The notes below the pieces were generated by a model. That model saw nothing but the letters and a program-made list of their open reading frames with translations, had not been told where the DNA came from and ran no database searches. From Temnopleurus reevesii (lineage: Eukaryota; Echinodermata; Echinoidea; Temnopleuroida; Temnopleuridae), in NCBI GenBank assembly GCA_036244855.1, contig BQKZ01000932.1:1-64000 (forward strand): DNA of 64,000 bases, given 5' to 3'. Both the position numbers and the translations under genes were made by a program. Of the stretch, positions 15,201 through 25,404 are shown in pieces (positions within the stretch are counted from its first letter, which is position 1; every line of letters begins with the position of its first letter).

Positions 15201-17327
15201 TAATCGAACCTCTATCTGCATATCTGCATAAGAAGCAGATATGCAGATATTGCATATTGTGAGAGTTGAAATAGCAGAATGAATGTTAGCGCTTAGTCCC
15301 AACAAATCACAAACGCAAAATCGTTCGTGTTTTCTCAAAATGACAATAGCCAAATGGTAATGATCCACGAAACGGGCACTATAGATACAATATCATTTAT
15401 CCGTGTTATTCTGTAGAATTAACATGCATTTCCATAGCATAACCTTTGCATTGTTGCTACGTCGGGAATTATTTGTCCTCATGCAGCAATACTCTTTGGC
15501 TACCATCTGTTCGTGAAAACACGGGCAAAATATAAAATATAAATCTAATCTAGTAATGGCATCACTATAGCTCCTTTCTGATGTTGCACAATGTGAACAA
15601 TATTGATATCATTATAGTTTTAGTGAAAAGTCATGTTAGATTTCTTGGCTAAGTTCATTCCAAAGCAAGGTCGGGGGACCCCTACACTATGATCCATTAG
15701 ACATCAAGAAACCCCCGCATCAAGGGGTATAGAATGAGTGACACATTTGCGTTTACAAAGGAGTTTCTGAGAAAAATAGAAGACCCTAAAAAATTAGAAA
15801 ATTATATCCTTCTGTCCCGTATTAGGAGCACTTGTATGTATATGGAATCATTACAAATACGCATATTGGCCAAGTTAAATCTTTAAAAGAATAGCCAACG
15901 TTTAGAGACATGGTGATTGTTTTTTTCTCTTTTTTTTTTTGAGGAGGGAGGATGGGGGCAGTCAGACCTGCATGAAGTCTGAAAGCCTGTCATAATGATT
16001 TGAAATACGCTCCCAATTCGCAGAAGCATCCACACGAGACACTTGGCTAACGCTAAACTTTGGTTGATTTTTATTTTCCATATAAAGAAATTAATGAAAA
16101 TTGCAAACATGGTTTCAGATACAAATATCAAATGAGAAAGAAATCATAATACGAACATATAATTGAATAAATGATAAATGGCTGGAAGCTCCATTCAGGG
16201 CTACTTAAAAACTGGCTTTGTTCTTCTTGGAGGTCCGATTCTTCCTAGAGACGCATGTGTACGTCAACAGCGAGTCAAACGAATTTAGTGTTAGCCAAGC
16301 ATCTCATATCCGGACTTCTTTGCTCAGGGGGTACACTTCATATTCAATAGGCGCTGTACCGACGCCACAGGTCCTTTAACAAACTCCCCCAACAAGGGGG
16401 TAATAACAAATTACATATTTATAACGCGTCGCCCCCACGATGCATTGTTTCGTCAAATCGAGTTATTGAGATCATAACATTATTGAATGCCAAGACAATC
16501 AATGTTTCCTCTGTGAAAGATAACATTATATATGTAATAATCATACATAGATACGGCACTGTTGCATGAACACAAACAACCCCAACATAGCAACAAGTAC
16601 ATTGATATACTATCAAAGTGTGTGTTATCTATTTCACATTTGTTTCAAAGTGATTGTTTCTACGACAATTTCACACAAATAGTCCCATGTCTGATTTTAT
16701 GTTGATGAAATTACCAAAGGTATATAAACACTGCAATTTATATTAGGACATCATGTATATTCAATAATTATAATAACAACATTCATATAGCGCTTTATAG
16801 GAAGTCTTTCTAAGCGCTTTGTTGCGTTATTACCCGGCTATATCATGACTACCATATGGCGCTCACTGCATTCAAGGAATTTCTTCCTACCGGTACCCAT
16901 TTACCTCACCTGGGCTGAGTGCAGCACAATGCGAATAAATTTATTGCTGAAGGAAATTAACGTCGTGGATGGGATTCGAATTTACGATCCTCGGGTTGAA
17001 GGGCGAGATTAAGAACCACTACACCACGACGCCTCCACACATGCCCTTACTTTTCCATGCACGAATTCTAATGCTCCTTAAATCATGTAAATAGTTTACG
17101 TAATACTGCTGTGATTGTGATATCTGCCCATTTCAACATAACCTGGTACCGTATCGTATTGAATCATGACACGTATAATTTCTGAAAATCAATTAAACTT
17201 TTTTTAAAACATTATTTTCTCTTTTTGTTATTCTTTGTAGGAATCTGCAAGACTGAACGCAGAAGGTGAAAACCAACAGCTTCACATCGAGTTGGAATAC
17301 CTACGAAGATGTCTCTCAAATAGATAA
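148..17327 (+). CDS. ARHGAP24-like: Rho GTPase-activating protein, ARHGAP22/24/25 (FilGAP)-like, 3' part of gene (3 exons)
   Basis: Joined exons 148-280, 9051-10491 and 17241-17327 give about 552 residues and a natural stop; the 5' end is outside the window. Proteins of this family accelerate GTP hydrolysis by Rac/Rho-type GTPases and control actin at the cell edge. Visible: the arginine-finger region EEGIFR at the first exon junction, LQDVFDCG, HTVASLMKRYFQYLPEP, VNYNLLKYLCRFLHEV, and NKMGLGNLANIFAPHILRP, which carries the conserved Lys and Asn. These motifs place it nearest ARHGAP24/22/25. After the domain comes a long polar, Pro-rich linker with PxxP-like stretches (PPPTPHPKP, LPELPP), then a coiled coil (LRQKEDELSKMRKSMDRMKK) that runs into the last exon. 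This order matches ARHGAP24. The N-terminal PH domain typical of the family is not visible. All junctions are GT-AG and in phase. Which of the three vertebrate paralogues is closest cannot be decided by eye. Confidence 0.93.
397..525 (+). pseudogene. Tandem partial copy of RhoGAP exon A with donor site, in-frame stop
   Basis: Positions 397-482 repeat the second half of exon A, and 483-525 repeat the adjoining intron including the GTAAGAG donor. The reading frame is preserved (IPVVVEWCVPHLRETSLHEEGIF), but a TGA at 406-408 interrupts the frame at its 5' end and there is no acceptor. It is probably a dead duplicate exon end, not a used exon. Confidence 0.85.
678..997. repeat. Left arm of a 2.5-kb inverted repeat (partner 2878-3201)
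   Basis: The reverse complement of 2878-3201 matches with many substitutions, including TTCGGAATTGGGATTACG against its partner and the motif for GGACGGCTAACCC. The two arms flank small foldback elements and enclose 998-2877. Confidence 0.8.
998..1172. mobile_element. Foldback MITE, family CACACCTTTGCG, partial
   Basis: GACTCACACCTTTGCGTTTA start and AAAAACGCTCCATGAACGC body, with only one arm fully kept. It abuts the 678-997 arm. Confidence 0.7.
1181..1320. repeat. Arm fragment of the 54.7-kb foldback family
   Basis: GTCGATTTTATTCGAAC..ACTATGAATATGCTCTAATT and ATCTGAAGCGCCATC match the inner left arm of the element at 54722-56597. Confidence 0.7.
1461..1566. mobile_element. Short foldback MITE, family CCCCGGTCACATAG
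   Basis: Palindromic GCCCCGGTCA...ATTCACCCCGACTC with complementary right end TGTGACCGGGGC. Centre TTAATTCACAGTTAACTG. Confidence 0.8.
1862..2083 (+). repeat. Direct repeat unit 1 (222 bp)
   Basis: Matches 2247-2470 at about 80%, sharing TATCGGACCC, AGATCCGC.ATTGATCGGC and CCTCAAGCAACCAG. A short MITE (2116-2246) sits between the units. Confidence 0.8.
2116..2246. mobile_element. Short foldback MITE, family CCCCGGTCACATAG
   Basis: Most complete copy: GTCCCGGTCACATAGAGG, GGAAGCAACACGATTCACCC, and complementary right arm. Confidence 0.85.
2247..2470 (+). repeat. Direct repeat unit 2
   Basis: Partner of 1862-2083. Confidence 0.8.
2629..2877. mobile_element. Foldback MITE, family CACACCTTTGCG, complete
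   Basis: Nearly perfect inverted arms (GCCTGCGTCACACCTTTGCG at the left, its complement at the right), about 100 bp each, no ORF. Chance open frames inside are not genes. Confidence 0.85.
2878..3201. repeat. Right arm of the 2.5-kb inverted repeat
   Basis: Inverted partner of 678-997. Shared segments include CCGATTCCGAATTTTGACAT and GGGGTAAGCCGTCCTTTT. Confidence 0.8.
3340..3402 (+). repeat. Retroelement tail with ATT repeat
   Basis: TATGCGCTATATAAATT followed by (ATT)n, the same kind of tail as at 29670. Confidence 0.5.
3370..3660. repeat. Opposite-arm fragment of the 54.7-kb foldback family
   Basis: AAAATGAATGCAAATTCACA and GAATACATCAGCTCGTTTCA match the right arm of 54722-56597; about half the arm is kept. 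Confidence 0.65.
3838..4560 (+). repeat. Three tandem units of about 200-260 bp, with an N in the array
   Basis: Units begin near 3838, 4110 and 4310. Each has CCTGAATGAATAAACATC, GCACATGGAAACC and ATACTAATGCTCTGAGAATA; units 1 and 3 end with AACGTCGGGGAGTATATTGG. The N at 4309 marks a join, so copy number is uncertain. Confidence 0.85.
5914..6325. mobile_element. MITE, family TTGGACAAAGTAAAC
   Basis: Inverted ends GAGCAGGAGGAACAAAGAAT / complement near TTTTCTCTTCTGCTC, with inner arms GGACAAAGTAAACAA..TTCAAGC. Related to 38886-39240 and 45748-45962. Confidence 0.75.
6568..7592. mobile_element. Possible larger inverted-repeat element
   Basis: Ends look complementary (ATAAGTTAGTCCAGAT left; GTCCAGATAGGACCATCTGG..TAACTTA right). 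Several internal copies of GTCCAGAT and GGGCTAGC-type palindromes. No transposase ORF seen. Confidence 0.4.
9051..10491 (+). CDS. ARHGAP24-like: RhoGAP exon B (rest of GAP domain, linker, coiled-coil start)
   Basis: A single 1441-nt exon with acceptor ATGATGCAG (ends 9050) and donor GTAGGT (10492). It completes the Arg codon, continues LNGRSSMIQELQDVFDCG and stays open for 480 codons. The local base and codon composition is far more GC-rich than the flanking introns, as expected for coding DNA. The GAP domain ends near VFPPVSTIQ. The linker carries repeated PPK/PKP motifs, and the last 40 residues are a heptad-like coiled coil. The exon ends on a complete codon (phase 0). In-frame reading past the donor reaches a stop within about 20 nt, which supports splicing there. 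Confidence 0.95.
11503..11638. mobile_element. MITE with GGGCCCGTTGCATAAA ends
   Basis: 136 bp with 16-17 bp inverted ends (GGGCCCGTTGCATAAA / TTTATGCAACGGGGCCC) and further imperfect pairing inside. Single copy in this window. Confidence 0.8.
13107..13965 (+). repeat. Duplicated block, copy A (859 bp)
   Basis: Practically identical to 13967-14863 except for a 38-bp insertion with an AAG run in copy B. A single N separates the copies. This looks like two haplotypes placed in tandem. Confidence 0.9.
13469..13691. mobile_element. Foldback MITE, family CACACCTTTGCG
   Basis: GATTCACACCTTTGCGTTTT ... AAAAACGCAAAGGTGTGAG. Lies inside the first copy of the duplicated block 13107-13965. Confidence 0.85.
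13967..14863 (+). repeat. Duplicated block, copy B (897 bp)
   Basis: See copy A. The extra segment (near 14323-14366) includes GAAGAAGAAG. Confidence 0.9.
14367..14589. mobile_element. Foldback MITE, same insertion as 13469-13691
   Basis: Almost identical to 13469-13691 with the same flanks, so it is the same insertion seen twice because of the block duplication. Confidence 0.85.
16768..17033 (-). mobile_element. tRNA-derived SINE, nearly full length
   Basis: On the - strand it starts GGCGTCGTGGTGTAGTGG (A-box region), then has a B box of the type AATTCGAATCCC, then the body TTAATTTCCTTCAGCAATAA, GTGCTGCACTCAGCCC, and the tail AGCGCTATATGAATG. It is 0.2 kb upstream of the last RhoGAP exon, within the intron. 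Confidence 0.85.
17241..17327 (+). CDS. ARHGAP24-like: RhoGAP terminal coding exon (end of coiled coil and stop)
   Basis: The acceptor is TTCTTTGTAG (ends 17240). The phase-0 continuation encodes ESARLNAEGENQQL then IELEYLRRCLSNR and TAA at 17325-17327. It extends the coiled coil begun in exon B, matching the compact end of ARHGAP24-type proteins. The last part of this exon is the first unit of a 121-126 bp tandem repeat that continues into the 3' UTR. Confidence 0.88.
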   Translation, partial: ESARLNAEGENQQLHIELEYLRRCLSNR

Positions 17328-17565
17328 TCCTGTCCTGACCAACTTATGAATATTCATCAAACACCACGGAACGGTATACATATGGATGAACCAAAGGAAT
17401 AACTAAGTCGAGCTGGAGTATCTTCAAAGATGCCTCTCAAATAGATAATCCTTTCCAGACCAAACCAACTCATGAATATTCATCAAATACCACGGGGCGA
17501 TATGCATATGGATGAACCAAGAGAATAATTGGGTCGAGTTGGAGTATCTTCGAATATGCCTATTC
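17287..17565 (+). repeat. 121-126 bp tandem repeat spanning stop codon and 3' UTR of RhoGAP
   Basis: Unit 1 is 17287-17407, unit 2 is 17408-17533, and a partial unit 3 starts at 17534. Each begins with the codons for ELEYL; unit 2 again encodes RCLSNR and a TAA. The following UTR part (TATGAATATTCATCAAA..., ATGGATGAACCAA) is also repeated. Unit 3 breaks off after about 30 nt. Confidence 0.9.
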
Positions 17566-18250
17566 ACACGGATATACCAATCAAAAAGTGTCTGTGTGAA
17601 TTGTCATTTTGTGACAATATATCTGAACGTCCTATATGAGTTAAGTTCCACGGCTGTACAAAGTCATGGATAAAGCATGATGAAGCTAATCACAAGTATA
17701 ATGAGGTTAGACTCATGAATATTTTCCTTTAATACTTTGTAAGCGTCTTCTGTAACTGGTGATTCTTGTAAAATGTTGAGTCATTCAAATGTCTTCCAAG
17801 ATAGCCTTTTGTGATAGAAACAGCTTGATCTTGAGATCGTTTTGAAAATGGAGGAGAACTACCCTACCCCCCCTCCTAAATTTCGTCTTCCCCTGTAGAA
17901 AAGTGATTGTTTAATTCAACATGCGAATCATTGTAACTATGTAACTAGATATTGGTTTTGAAGCGTGTATTATTCATATCACTCACTCTAAAAATGTTTG
18001 AATGATGTATATGTCATTTCACATTGAGTTGTTGTTTTCTATTTATTTACATGCATCTTGGACTGGAGTGTGTAAATTAGTTCGATCATCTTATACAGAT
18101 TCAATTGCCATCCGCCACAGTGTGTTCGATTTTTATATGAAATTGTGTGCCTTACTTATTTACATGAATGCAATATGCTGCCATTAAAATATGCAATAAT
18201 CGTGACAGCTATAATTTAAAATCGTTAATCTGAAGAGCAATAAATACACG
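17328..18250 (+). other. Probable 3' UTR of RhoGAP gene
   Basis: Sequence between the stop codon and the first AATAAA (18239-18244). It holds repeat units 2 and 3 and otherwise no open coding sequence. The end point is inferred from the polyadenylation signal only. Confidence 0.5.
18239..18244 (+). terminator. AATAAA polyadenylation signal candidate for RhoGAP
   Basis: Canonical hexamer about 910 nt after the stop, directly before the AGT repeat tract. An ATTAAA also occurs at about 18183. Confidence 0.4.
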
Positions 18251-18254
18251 GAGT

Positions 18255-18346
18255 AATAGTTGTAGAAGTAGAAGTAATAGTAGAAGTAGTAGTGTTAGTG
18301 TAAGTAGTAGTAGAAATAGTAGTCGTAGTAGTAGTATTAGAAATAA

Positions 18347-18392
<46 letters not shown>

Positions 18393-18651
18393 AGTGGTAA
18401 TAGTAGTAGTAGTTTTAGTGGTAATAGTAGTAGTAGTAGTAGTATTAGTAGTAGTAATAGTAGTATAATATTAGTAGAAATAGCAGACGTATATGAAGTG
18501 GTAGTAGTAGTGGTGGTGGTGATGGTAATACTAGTAGCAGTAGTGGTATTCGTTGTATAAGGCCTTTAGTTCAGTAGTAGAAATAATCGTATATTATAGA
18601 TACATTCATTTGTAGTACATTAGTAGTAGAAGGAGTTGTAGTAGGATTAGT

Positions 18652-18684
<33 letters not shown>

Positions 18685-18685
18685 A

Positions 18686-18726
<41 letters not shown>

Positions 18727-18748
18727 ACATAAGTAGAAGAAGAAGTAA

Positions 18749-18795
<47 letters not shown>

Positions 18796-18983
18796 ACAAC
18801 ACTTGCAGCAGTAGTAGTAATGGTATTACTTCTAATTATGGTATTAGTATAATGACAGTGGTATAGTAGTATCGTAACAATCAAAGTAGTAATGTTAGTA
18901 TCATAGATTTATTACTGTTAACAACAGTGTTAGTATTATTATAATGGTAGTAGTAGTAGTAGTAGTAGTAGTAGTAATAGTAA

Positions 18984-19015
<32 letters not shown>

Positions 19016-19090
19016 ATAGTAAAAGTAGTAGTAGTAGAAGTAGTAGAATGAGAAGTAGCCCGAGAAGTAGTAGCAGCAGTAGAATAAGTA

Positions 19091-19135
<45 letters not shown>

Positions 19136-19233
19136 ATAGTAAAAGTAGTAGTAGCAGTAGAAGTAGTAGAATGAGAAGTAGCCCGAGAAGTAGTAGCAGC
19201 AGTAGAATAAGTAGTAGAAGTAGTATTAGCAGC

Positions 19234-19268
<35 letters not shown>

Positions 19269-19370
19269 GCCTTGTAGAATCAGTAGAATTAGTTCTAGCT
19301 GTAGAAGCCACTTTAGTTTTAGCAGTAGCAGCGGCAGCAGCAGTGTAAGAGTAGGAGCGGAGTTTCAGAA
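18255..19370. repeat. (AGT)n microsatellite tract, 1.1 kb
   Basis: Imperfect AGT/GTA triplets throughout, with a higher-order duplication of about 120 bp (GCCCGAGAAGTAGTAGCAGC at about 19058 and about 19178). Long Ser- or Thr-only reading frames on both strands are by-products. Confidence 0.95.
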
Positions 19371-20073
19371 GCAACAGCTGTACTAGCTGTATACACCTCA
19401 TTAAAGTTACACTAATGCACAATGTCACAAGCTGATTGCAATTTGGATAACGACTTCAGAATAAAGATGCCGGGGAAACCTGTGCATAAATATAGCATGA
19501 ATTTGCAATTATTTAAAAACAAAATATGAAACTCCTTGCGGAATATCATATCCGAGGTCACTTTAGTCATCTGACAACAACACTCTAATTACATTGGAGG
19601 CATTAAGGTACGCTTAACAACAAGTAATTTGCGTCGTTTGCGATCAGTGCCCCGTAACATATAGATTTCCAATTAGTCATACGATTGATATAAATGGTGA
19701 GTCTGTTAGAAATTATGTATTCAATAAGATACAAAGTGCATAATGCACATTTCTCATGGACTTAATACGATTGATTTCAGTAGTACAATTTATACTGATA
19801 GTAAATCTTTATTTTACGGGCCCCTGGTCATGAGATTTGCGCAGTTAAGAAGTGAAGTTTAAGACAGACAAATTCGACCCAGCCTGCAAAGGTTATGACC
19901 TTTTCGAATTTTGCAACCACAGGACTCAAAGCTTGTATTACAGGACGCAAAGTTTGTGACCAGACGCGTGACGTTTGTGACCAGAGACACTCCAAAATCA
20001 CAGCTGTCTGTGAAATAGAAGGGTTAATATGAAATTAATCGTATCCTTACTGTACACGTCTTTCCATAGACTT

Positions 20074-20312
20074 AAGGCCACCGCATACTATGCAACTTTA
20101 AGTCTTAAGACCTTAAGACTAATTTTACAAATATTGAAACAAGCTGTAATAAGTCATCTTACGGCGAAGTAGTTGATACTTGATATTTCATAAAGTTTTA
20201 AGTATCAAGTACCTTGTCACGAGAGGGCATATTACAGCGTGTTTCAACATTTGCAAAATTGGTCTTAAGGTCTTAAAACTAAAAGTCGTGTAGTGTGCGG
20301 TGGGTGGCCTTT
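20074..20312. mobile_element. MITE with AAGGCCACCGCATAC ends
   Basis: Inverted ends (AAGGCCACCGCATAC / TGTGCGGTGGGTGGCCTT) and long inner arms built of AGTCTTAAGACC. Confidence 0.8.
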
Positions 20313-21499
20313 ATGATAGATATTTATCGTAAGTTTAATTGCGTCATTTATGTTACAGGCTCACTGTCGCAAAATTCACAACGCACTTAACCTAATGTTG
20401 CGCGTACTTCAGAGACACCATAACTTACGGTATCTTTAAACTGCACAGAAGAGGAAATTCTTTTGGAAAGGGGGTTCAGAGGGGCGCCTTGTTAAAGTAG
20501 GGGGAAGGAAAGGATATAGAAGTTGAAGAAGAGAAAAGGGGATAATGAGTTAAGCAGCAGAATTTGGCAAGTCTTTCACTTTGAAGCCCATGTTTGCAAA
20601 CCCCGGTCACACTTGACTCTAGTGTCGAGGTTTGTCTGTCGTGTTTATGTATATGTACACTGCAAAAACTCAAGTGTTAGATTCATCTGGTGCTATCAAA
20701 TAAAGGCACCGGGATTGATTTTAAATCAACACCTCATGTGATTAAATGAAAGCAGTTTAGGAGGGACGTTGTTGTCACATATTTCTGTTTTCTTTTTCAT
20801 AATATTCCAATTCTGTTTTTGGCATTGACTCAACGCCATGTTTCGTAGTGCGATATATAATACATTTGTTAATCAACCGTCATGTTAGCTTCATATAAAG
20901 CAATATGTCGACCAAATAAAGATTACAGTGTTGCACATGATACAGTAAAAGAAAGAAAATGTCATTCAATTCACTGTATAATTAATCCCGCCGTGAATGT
21001 GCGCAACATTTGGATCAGTAATGATACACGAATTCGTGTCACAAGTTCATTCATATTCATTTTTCTCATGAAAAAGGATTCAAATAATTCCCGAAACGGA
21101 TTGAATTTTAAGTGAAGGGCTAATCGCGGGGATCTTGGAGGGGGAGTTGGGATTAGGATAGGGGTAGGATTAAGATCCAGAAATCGTGATGGATTACAAG
21201 GTTTTATCCTTAAATTATGTGTCTTATCAGTGTCTCACCTTTTGAGAGTTTAGTTTGAATGATTCACGACAATATACCGCAGTTTAACCTTAAATTTGAA
21301 GCACGATGCAGTAGGAATGTCATCGTTTAAAGGGCAACTACTCGCTGGATTATCATAATCAAAGATCCATTAAATACCGTTTTATGGTCTTTGTGTATGT
21401 GTAATTCTAGCTAGGTCTGTTGGAAATCATACAATTTGCGTGTCTCGACAAATCTGGAGGACAATATATAGCATTGTTTTATCAATTGCCATACCTGCG

Positions 21500-21613
21500 G
21501 CCTGTAAAATAAGACATAATTTTGCAATTAATCGTATCTCTTTGGTACATATTTTGCCATACATTTACGGTTGATAATTATCCTAAGTTTAATTGCATCT
21601 TTTATGTTACCGA
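21500..21613. mobile_element. MITE, family GTAACATAAAAGATGCAATT
   Basis: Arms GCGGCCTGTAAAATAAGAC / TTTAATTGCATCTTTTATG, with a core shared with 43722-43853 and 58095-58225 (TTGCAATTAATCGTATCTC). Confidence 0.65.
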
Positions 21614-23145
21614 CCACTTAACTGTAATCCGAGTAGTTTTCTATGTACATAAATGAAGATGTGAAAATATCAGACTGCAATATCAACGTTTAGTGCCTTA
21701 AACGAGTTGAATTATAAAATGTTACATCCATAGATACATGTATGTAATTATGCGTCCTGGTGACGCCGAATTCGATTTTCATTGATGTCTTGATTGTTCA
21801 TGTGTAACCTTTTTTATTATCATTATTGTTGCCTTGTGTGTTGGTATTCATCCATCCGAAAACAGTTAGACATGTCAGACAGCCTGATTTGAGAAATTTT
21901 ATAGTATCTTTTTACTGTACAATCACAATGTTACACAATGTTTTTAATGTGTTGGTTCACACGAAGTGTCATGATAATTATGTTGATTTTTTAGAGCAAA
22001 TATCTATATTTTTCTTTACATTGTATATTGCGAAAAGAATGTCATCAAATTTTTTACTGGTAAGATATTTTGAAAATGGAGAATGTAAATTCATATTATG
22101 TAAGCATGTGTATTGTTTGTGAATAGTTTTAAAGTGTTTGATGATTGTACATATTAAATGTAAATATCAAATATGGTGTGCAATAAGTGTTGTTGCCCCT
22201 GCATATCGTTTATTTCATACATATACCTTATAATGAAAGATAACAAATATTTGGTCTTTGAAATCAACATCGTATGAACAATGTAAATCTCAATTTTGAA
22301 ATTGCGCAATTTTTATGACAACTGAGTCACATGAAAATATGCTCTAAATATATGATGTTGGGAGCAAATATCAACTCTTTAACCAAGTGCGGTTAAACTA
22401 ATGAATTTTTCTATTATGATGATTCCGTGTTTAAACGAATAGCGACAACAACGACAGCATTTCATGATTATTTATATTTCATAAAATCATGTGCACATAA
22501 TCGTGGTATTCTTCAGTGTATTTTGGATTTATCTAATGTGTTTTAATCGGAAACTTAATGTACAACACTGAGCTCCTGATGTTCTGGTTCAATAATGAGA
22601 AAATTGTGTCTGATGAATGGATGAAGAAATGCATAATTGAATGAATAAATCAGTTTTAAAAAATATATCATAATTGGAGAATAACGAAAGTAAAAGTTAT
22701 CGGGCGACAAGACTTATTGCACACAGTATATATTATGCTGAAGTTTTAGATAACAGATTTCTATATGTAATACATAATTCAATGTACATGTATATATAAA
22801 AATGAAGAAAATGTTAATATTGTCCATGTAAACATCTATTTTATTTCTTGTACATTAAAAGAAATCATTTTGTGAAAGAACTATTGCACTTGTTTGTTTT
22901 CATATTTTTCCTCTATCACTTGTTAAATCCACTCTGAAAATGTCAGCTCTCAAAATAACGAGCGATTCGGTGTGTTGGAAGCTCCTTGATAGAATTTAGC
23001 CATGATAACATCAGTTCTGGATGGGTCGATTTACTCATAATATTCAAGTTTAAGCCATGGCATTTTTTTTCCCCCGAAGACCGTATATTCACTTGGTATT
23101 CCTGAGACCGGTTAGTGACAATCGACGGACAGAACGAGGAATCCA

Positions 23146-23325
23146 GGGGCCGATTGCTCGAAATGAACTTAGCTATCCTCTTCATGCAAATACGTCTTAA
23201 GTTCTTGCGCCACCCTCTTAGCATAGTTGTATCGACGCTATTGTCTATGTTACGAGGATAGCACAAGAAGTCGAGAAGTCTTAGCATGAAGAGGATAGCT
23301 TAGACCATTTCGAACAATCGGCCCC
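23146..23325. mobile_element. MITE with GGGGCCGATTG ends
   Basis: Arms GGGGCCGATTGCTCGAAATG / CATTTCGAACAATCGGCCCC, then TTAGCTATCCTCTTCATGC and its complement. About 45 bp arms. Confidence 0.85.
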
Positions 23326-23344
23326 AGTTTCCATTACCAGGATT

Positions 23345-23455
23345 ACTTACTGCTTTGTCGGACAGGCCTCTGGCAAGCTTTCGGGTCGTCAAGAACAACG
23401 TTTGTGTACAAAGAACGCATAAAATTTACATCTATTAGTAAACCCGCCTACTAAA
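23345..23455 (+). repeat. Dispersed repeat, partner at 25405-25575
   Basis: Shares CAAGCTTTCGGGT.GTCAAG, GAACAAC and the CATCTATT.GTAAAC stretch with 25405-25575. Confidence 0.65.
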
Positions 23456-23604
23456 CTGATTCAAAGTTGTGTTACACAGCAAAAACAAGGTATCAATTTA
23501 ACACCCACCAGGGTTGTGTTTCATAAGCTTGGCCGTAGTGGTACGCAAGAATCTGCGCACAACTGGCGAGCATTTTCTGCACTCATGGCCCTTATGTCGC
23601 TTAA

Positions 23605-23728
23605 GCCCTGGTCACATAGGACCCCGGAAGCAACACGATTCACCCCGACTCTTTGTTAATTTACAGTAAACTGCCTCAGAACAACGAGTCGAATCGTGTT
23701 GCTTCCGGGGTCTTATGTGACCGGGGCA
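23605..23728. mobile_element. Short foldback MITE, family CCCCGGTCACATAG
   Basis: Same arms and centre. It is nested inside a weaker outer inverted repeat (TGCGCACAACTGG / CCAGTTGTGCGCA, about 23550-23770). Confidence 0.85.
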
Positions 23729-23957
23729 TACGTTAGCAGCAAAGAAAGGGCCACCAGTTGTGCGCAGAATCAAACGTATACCTCTAGGCACAGCTTTACC
23801 CAGGCTCTTATTTTTGTTTTTACTTTTTGGCCTAAAAGAACTCTATAGTGAATAGCAAAAACTCTGGCAAAAGCTAATTCTGTCACCAATTTTTCTTAAG
23901 ATAACAATAGCTAACAAGACTTTTTTTATGGCAAAAAGCTTTATCCAATGAAGCCCA

Positions 23958-24130
23958 GTGGGCGGTGTTTCACCAAGTCGTTCTTAAAGTTACGCACGAC
24001 TTACGTTCGACTGGTATCAGTTCTTGCGCTGAGTGCGCGTAATAATGTGAACCCTTGCGCACAAGAAGGGGTACCAATCGAATGTAAAGTCGTGCGCAAA
24101 GTCTTTCTTATCTTGGTGAAACACCGCCCA
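23958..24130. mobile_element. MITE, family GGGCGGTGTTTCACCA
   Basis: Ends GGGCGGTGTTTCACCAAG / CTTGGTGAAACACCGCCC. Inner ACGCACGACTTACGTTCGAC and complement. Confidence 0.85.
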
Positions 24131-24539
24131 TATATCAATTTTGGCTAACACCAGAAACACGTCAGAGCAACGGCAGCACTGACTTAAATTGGTCCCAATG
24201 GAATTATAGCTAATATGTCTTTTATTCCGATTTAGTGTTGAATAAAAAAAAAATCAAATTTAATCCCTTGTTTGTGTTTTCTATCACATTTCTGATGTTT
24301 TGATTATGAAGGCGGAGTCGATGTTAAATAAGCACTCTGGTTTTCGCTGTGCACCCCCCCCCCCCCCCCAAAAAAAAAGGCTATAAGCTATTAATAATGA
24401 TCTAATTCAAGATACTCTGCAAAAGAGCTGACGTTGTCCGAACACAAACCAAGCCTATTTTGGAGAAGACCAGATGAAATTTACACCATATTAACGATAA
24501 TGACACTGTCCCAACAATGACAGATGACCTTTTCTAATG

Positions 24540-25020
24540 TTATCAAATGACGCTGATACAAAGTTTACAATTGACGCTGATCGAACGTTGATAGACGACT
24601 CTGCGTTAACGTTGTCAAAAGCGTTTGGAACTTATATGGTGAAAGCAAACGTAATCGTGGGTTGGGTTAGCAGAGACGTTATTTAGCAACCATACTGACA
24701 AACGTTATTTCGACTTTAAAATGACGCTACTCCAACGTTGATAAATTACACCACTCTTACGTTAAAGCGTTGGATATTAACCTTGATTTCAACTCATGGT
24801 AAAATCCAGGTGCATTCTTGTGGGTTGGGTTATCATAGATAGGATCTAGGAAAAATGTTTGATAATAACGTTACACGAATGTTGATAAATCACGCCGCTC
24901 TAAAGGTTTCACATAGCGTTGGCATTTAACCATAGTTTAAACTCACGGTAAAAATCCAGGTGCATTCTTGTGGGTTGGGTTATCAGAGGTAGGATCTAGG
25001 AAAACTGTTCGGAGGATATG
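24540..25020 (+). repeat. Tandem repeat of about 150 bp, two full units and a fragment
   Basis: CCAGGTGCATTCTTGTGGGT-TGGGTTATCA and GATCTAGGAAAA recur at about 24808 and 24956; a weaker first unit has GTGGGTTGGGTTAGCAGAG at about 24657. Confidence 0.75.
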
Positions 25021-25404
25021 ATGAATTTTTGTCGTTTTCTACATCCATAAAGGATGTATCATTGTTACCTTATCGGCAAAACTTGATGCTTCAGTCACAT
25101 ACTACGAAAAATTGTGGGTTTTGAACTTACATATAAACGGTATGTATATTGTGCAACACTACACAAAAGATGTTCACAGCATTATTTGAAAATTTATTGA
25201 TATATTCAAATGTCTTCGCGACGATGCCAACGAATGTAATTACGTGGTATTCAATAAACCCGATTGTAATGATAAGCCGGTTTACTAATTTATTCAAATT
25301 TATGACAGTTTCTCGCAAACAAACCTAGTTATGTGATATGCCTCATACCGGTTACTAATGAACTACAATACCTTGAATCCAGTTTGCATACATCATATTG
25401 TTGC

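Larger units (their letters stand above)
10492..17240 (+). other. RhoGAP intron, 6.7 kb
   Basis: Holds a small MITE (11503-11638), a poly-C run (13075-13096), the duplicated block 13107-14863 and a SINE (16768-17033). No exon recognised. Confidence 0.8.

Noticed and set aside
18606..19428. Long Ser- and Thr-rich open frames on both strands
   Set aside because: Entirely explained by (AGT)n triplets, which lack stops in several frames; no start context, splice sites or protein family.
22943..23287. 114-codon - strand frame
   Set aside because: Half of it is a MITE with inverted arms (23146-23325); no recognisable domain.
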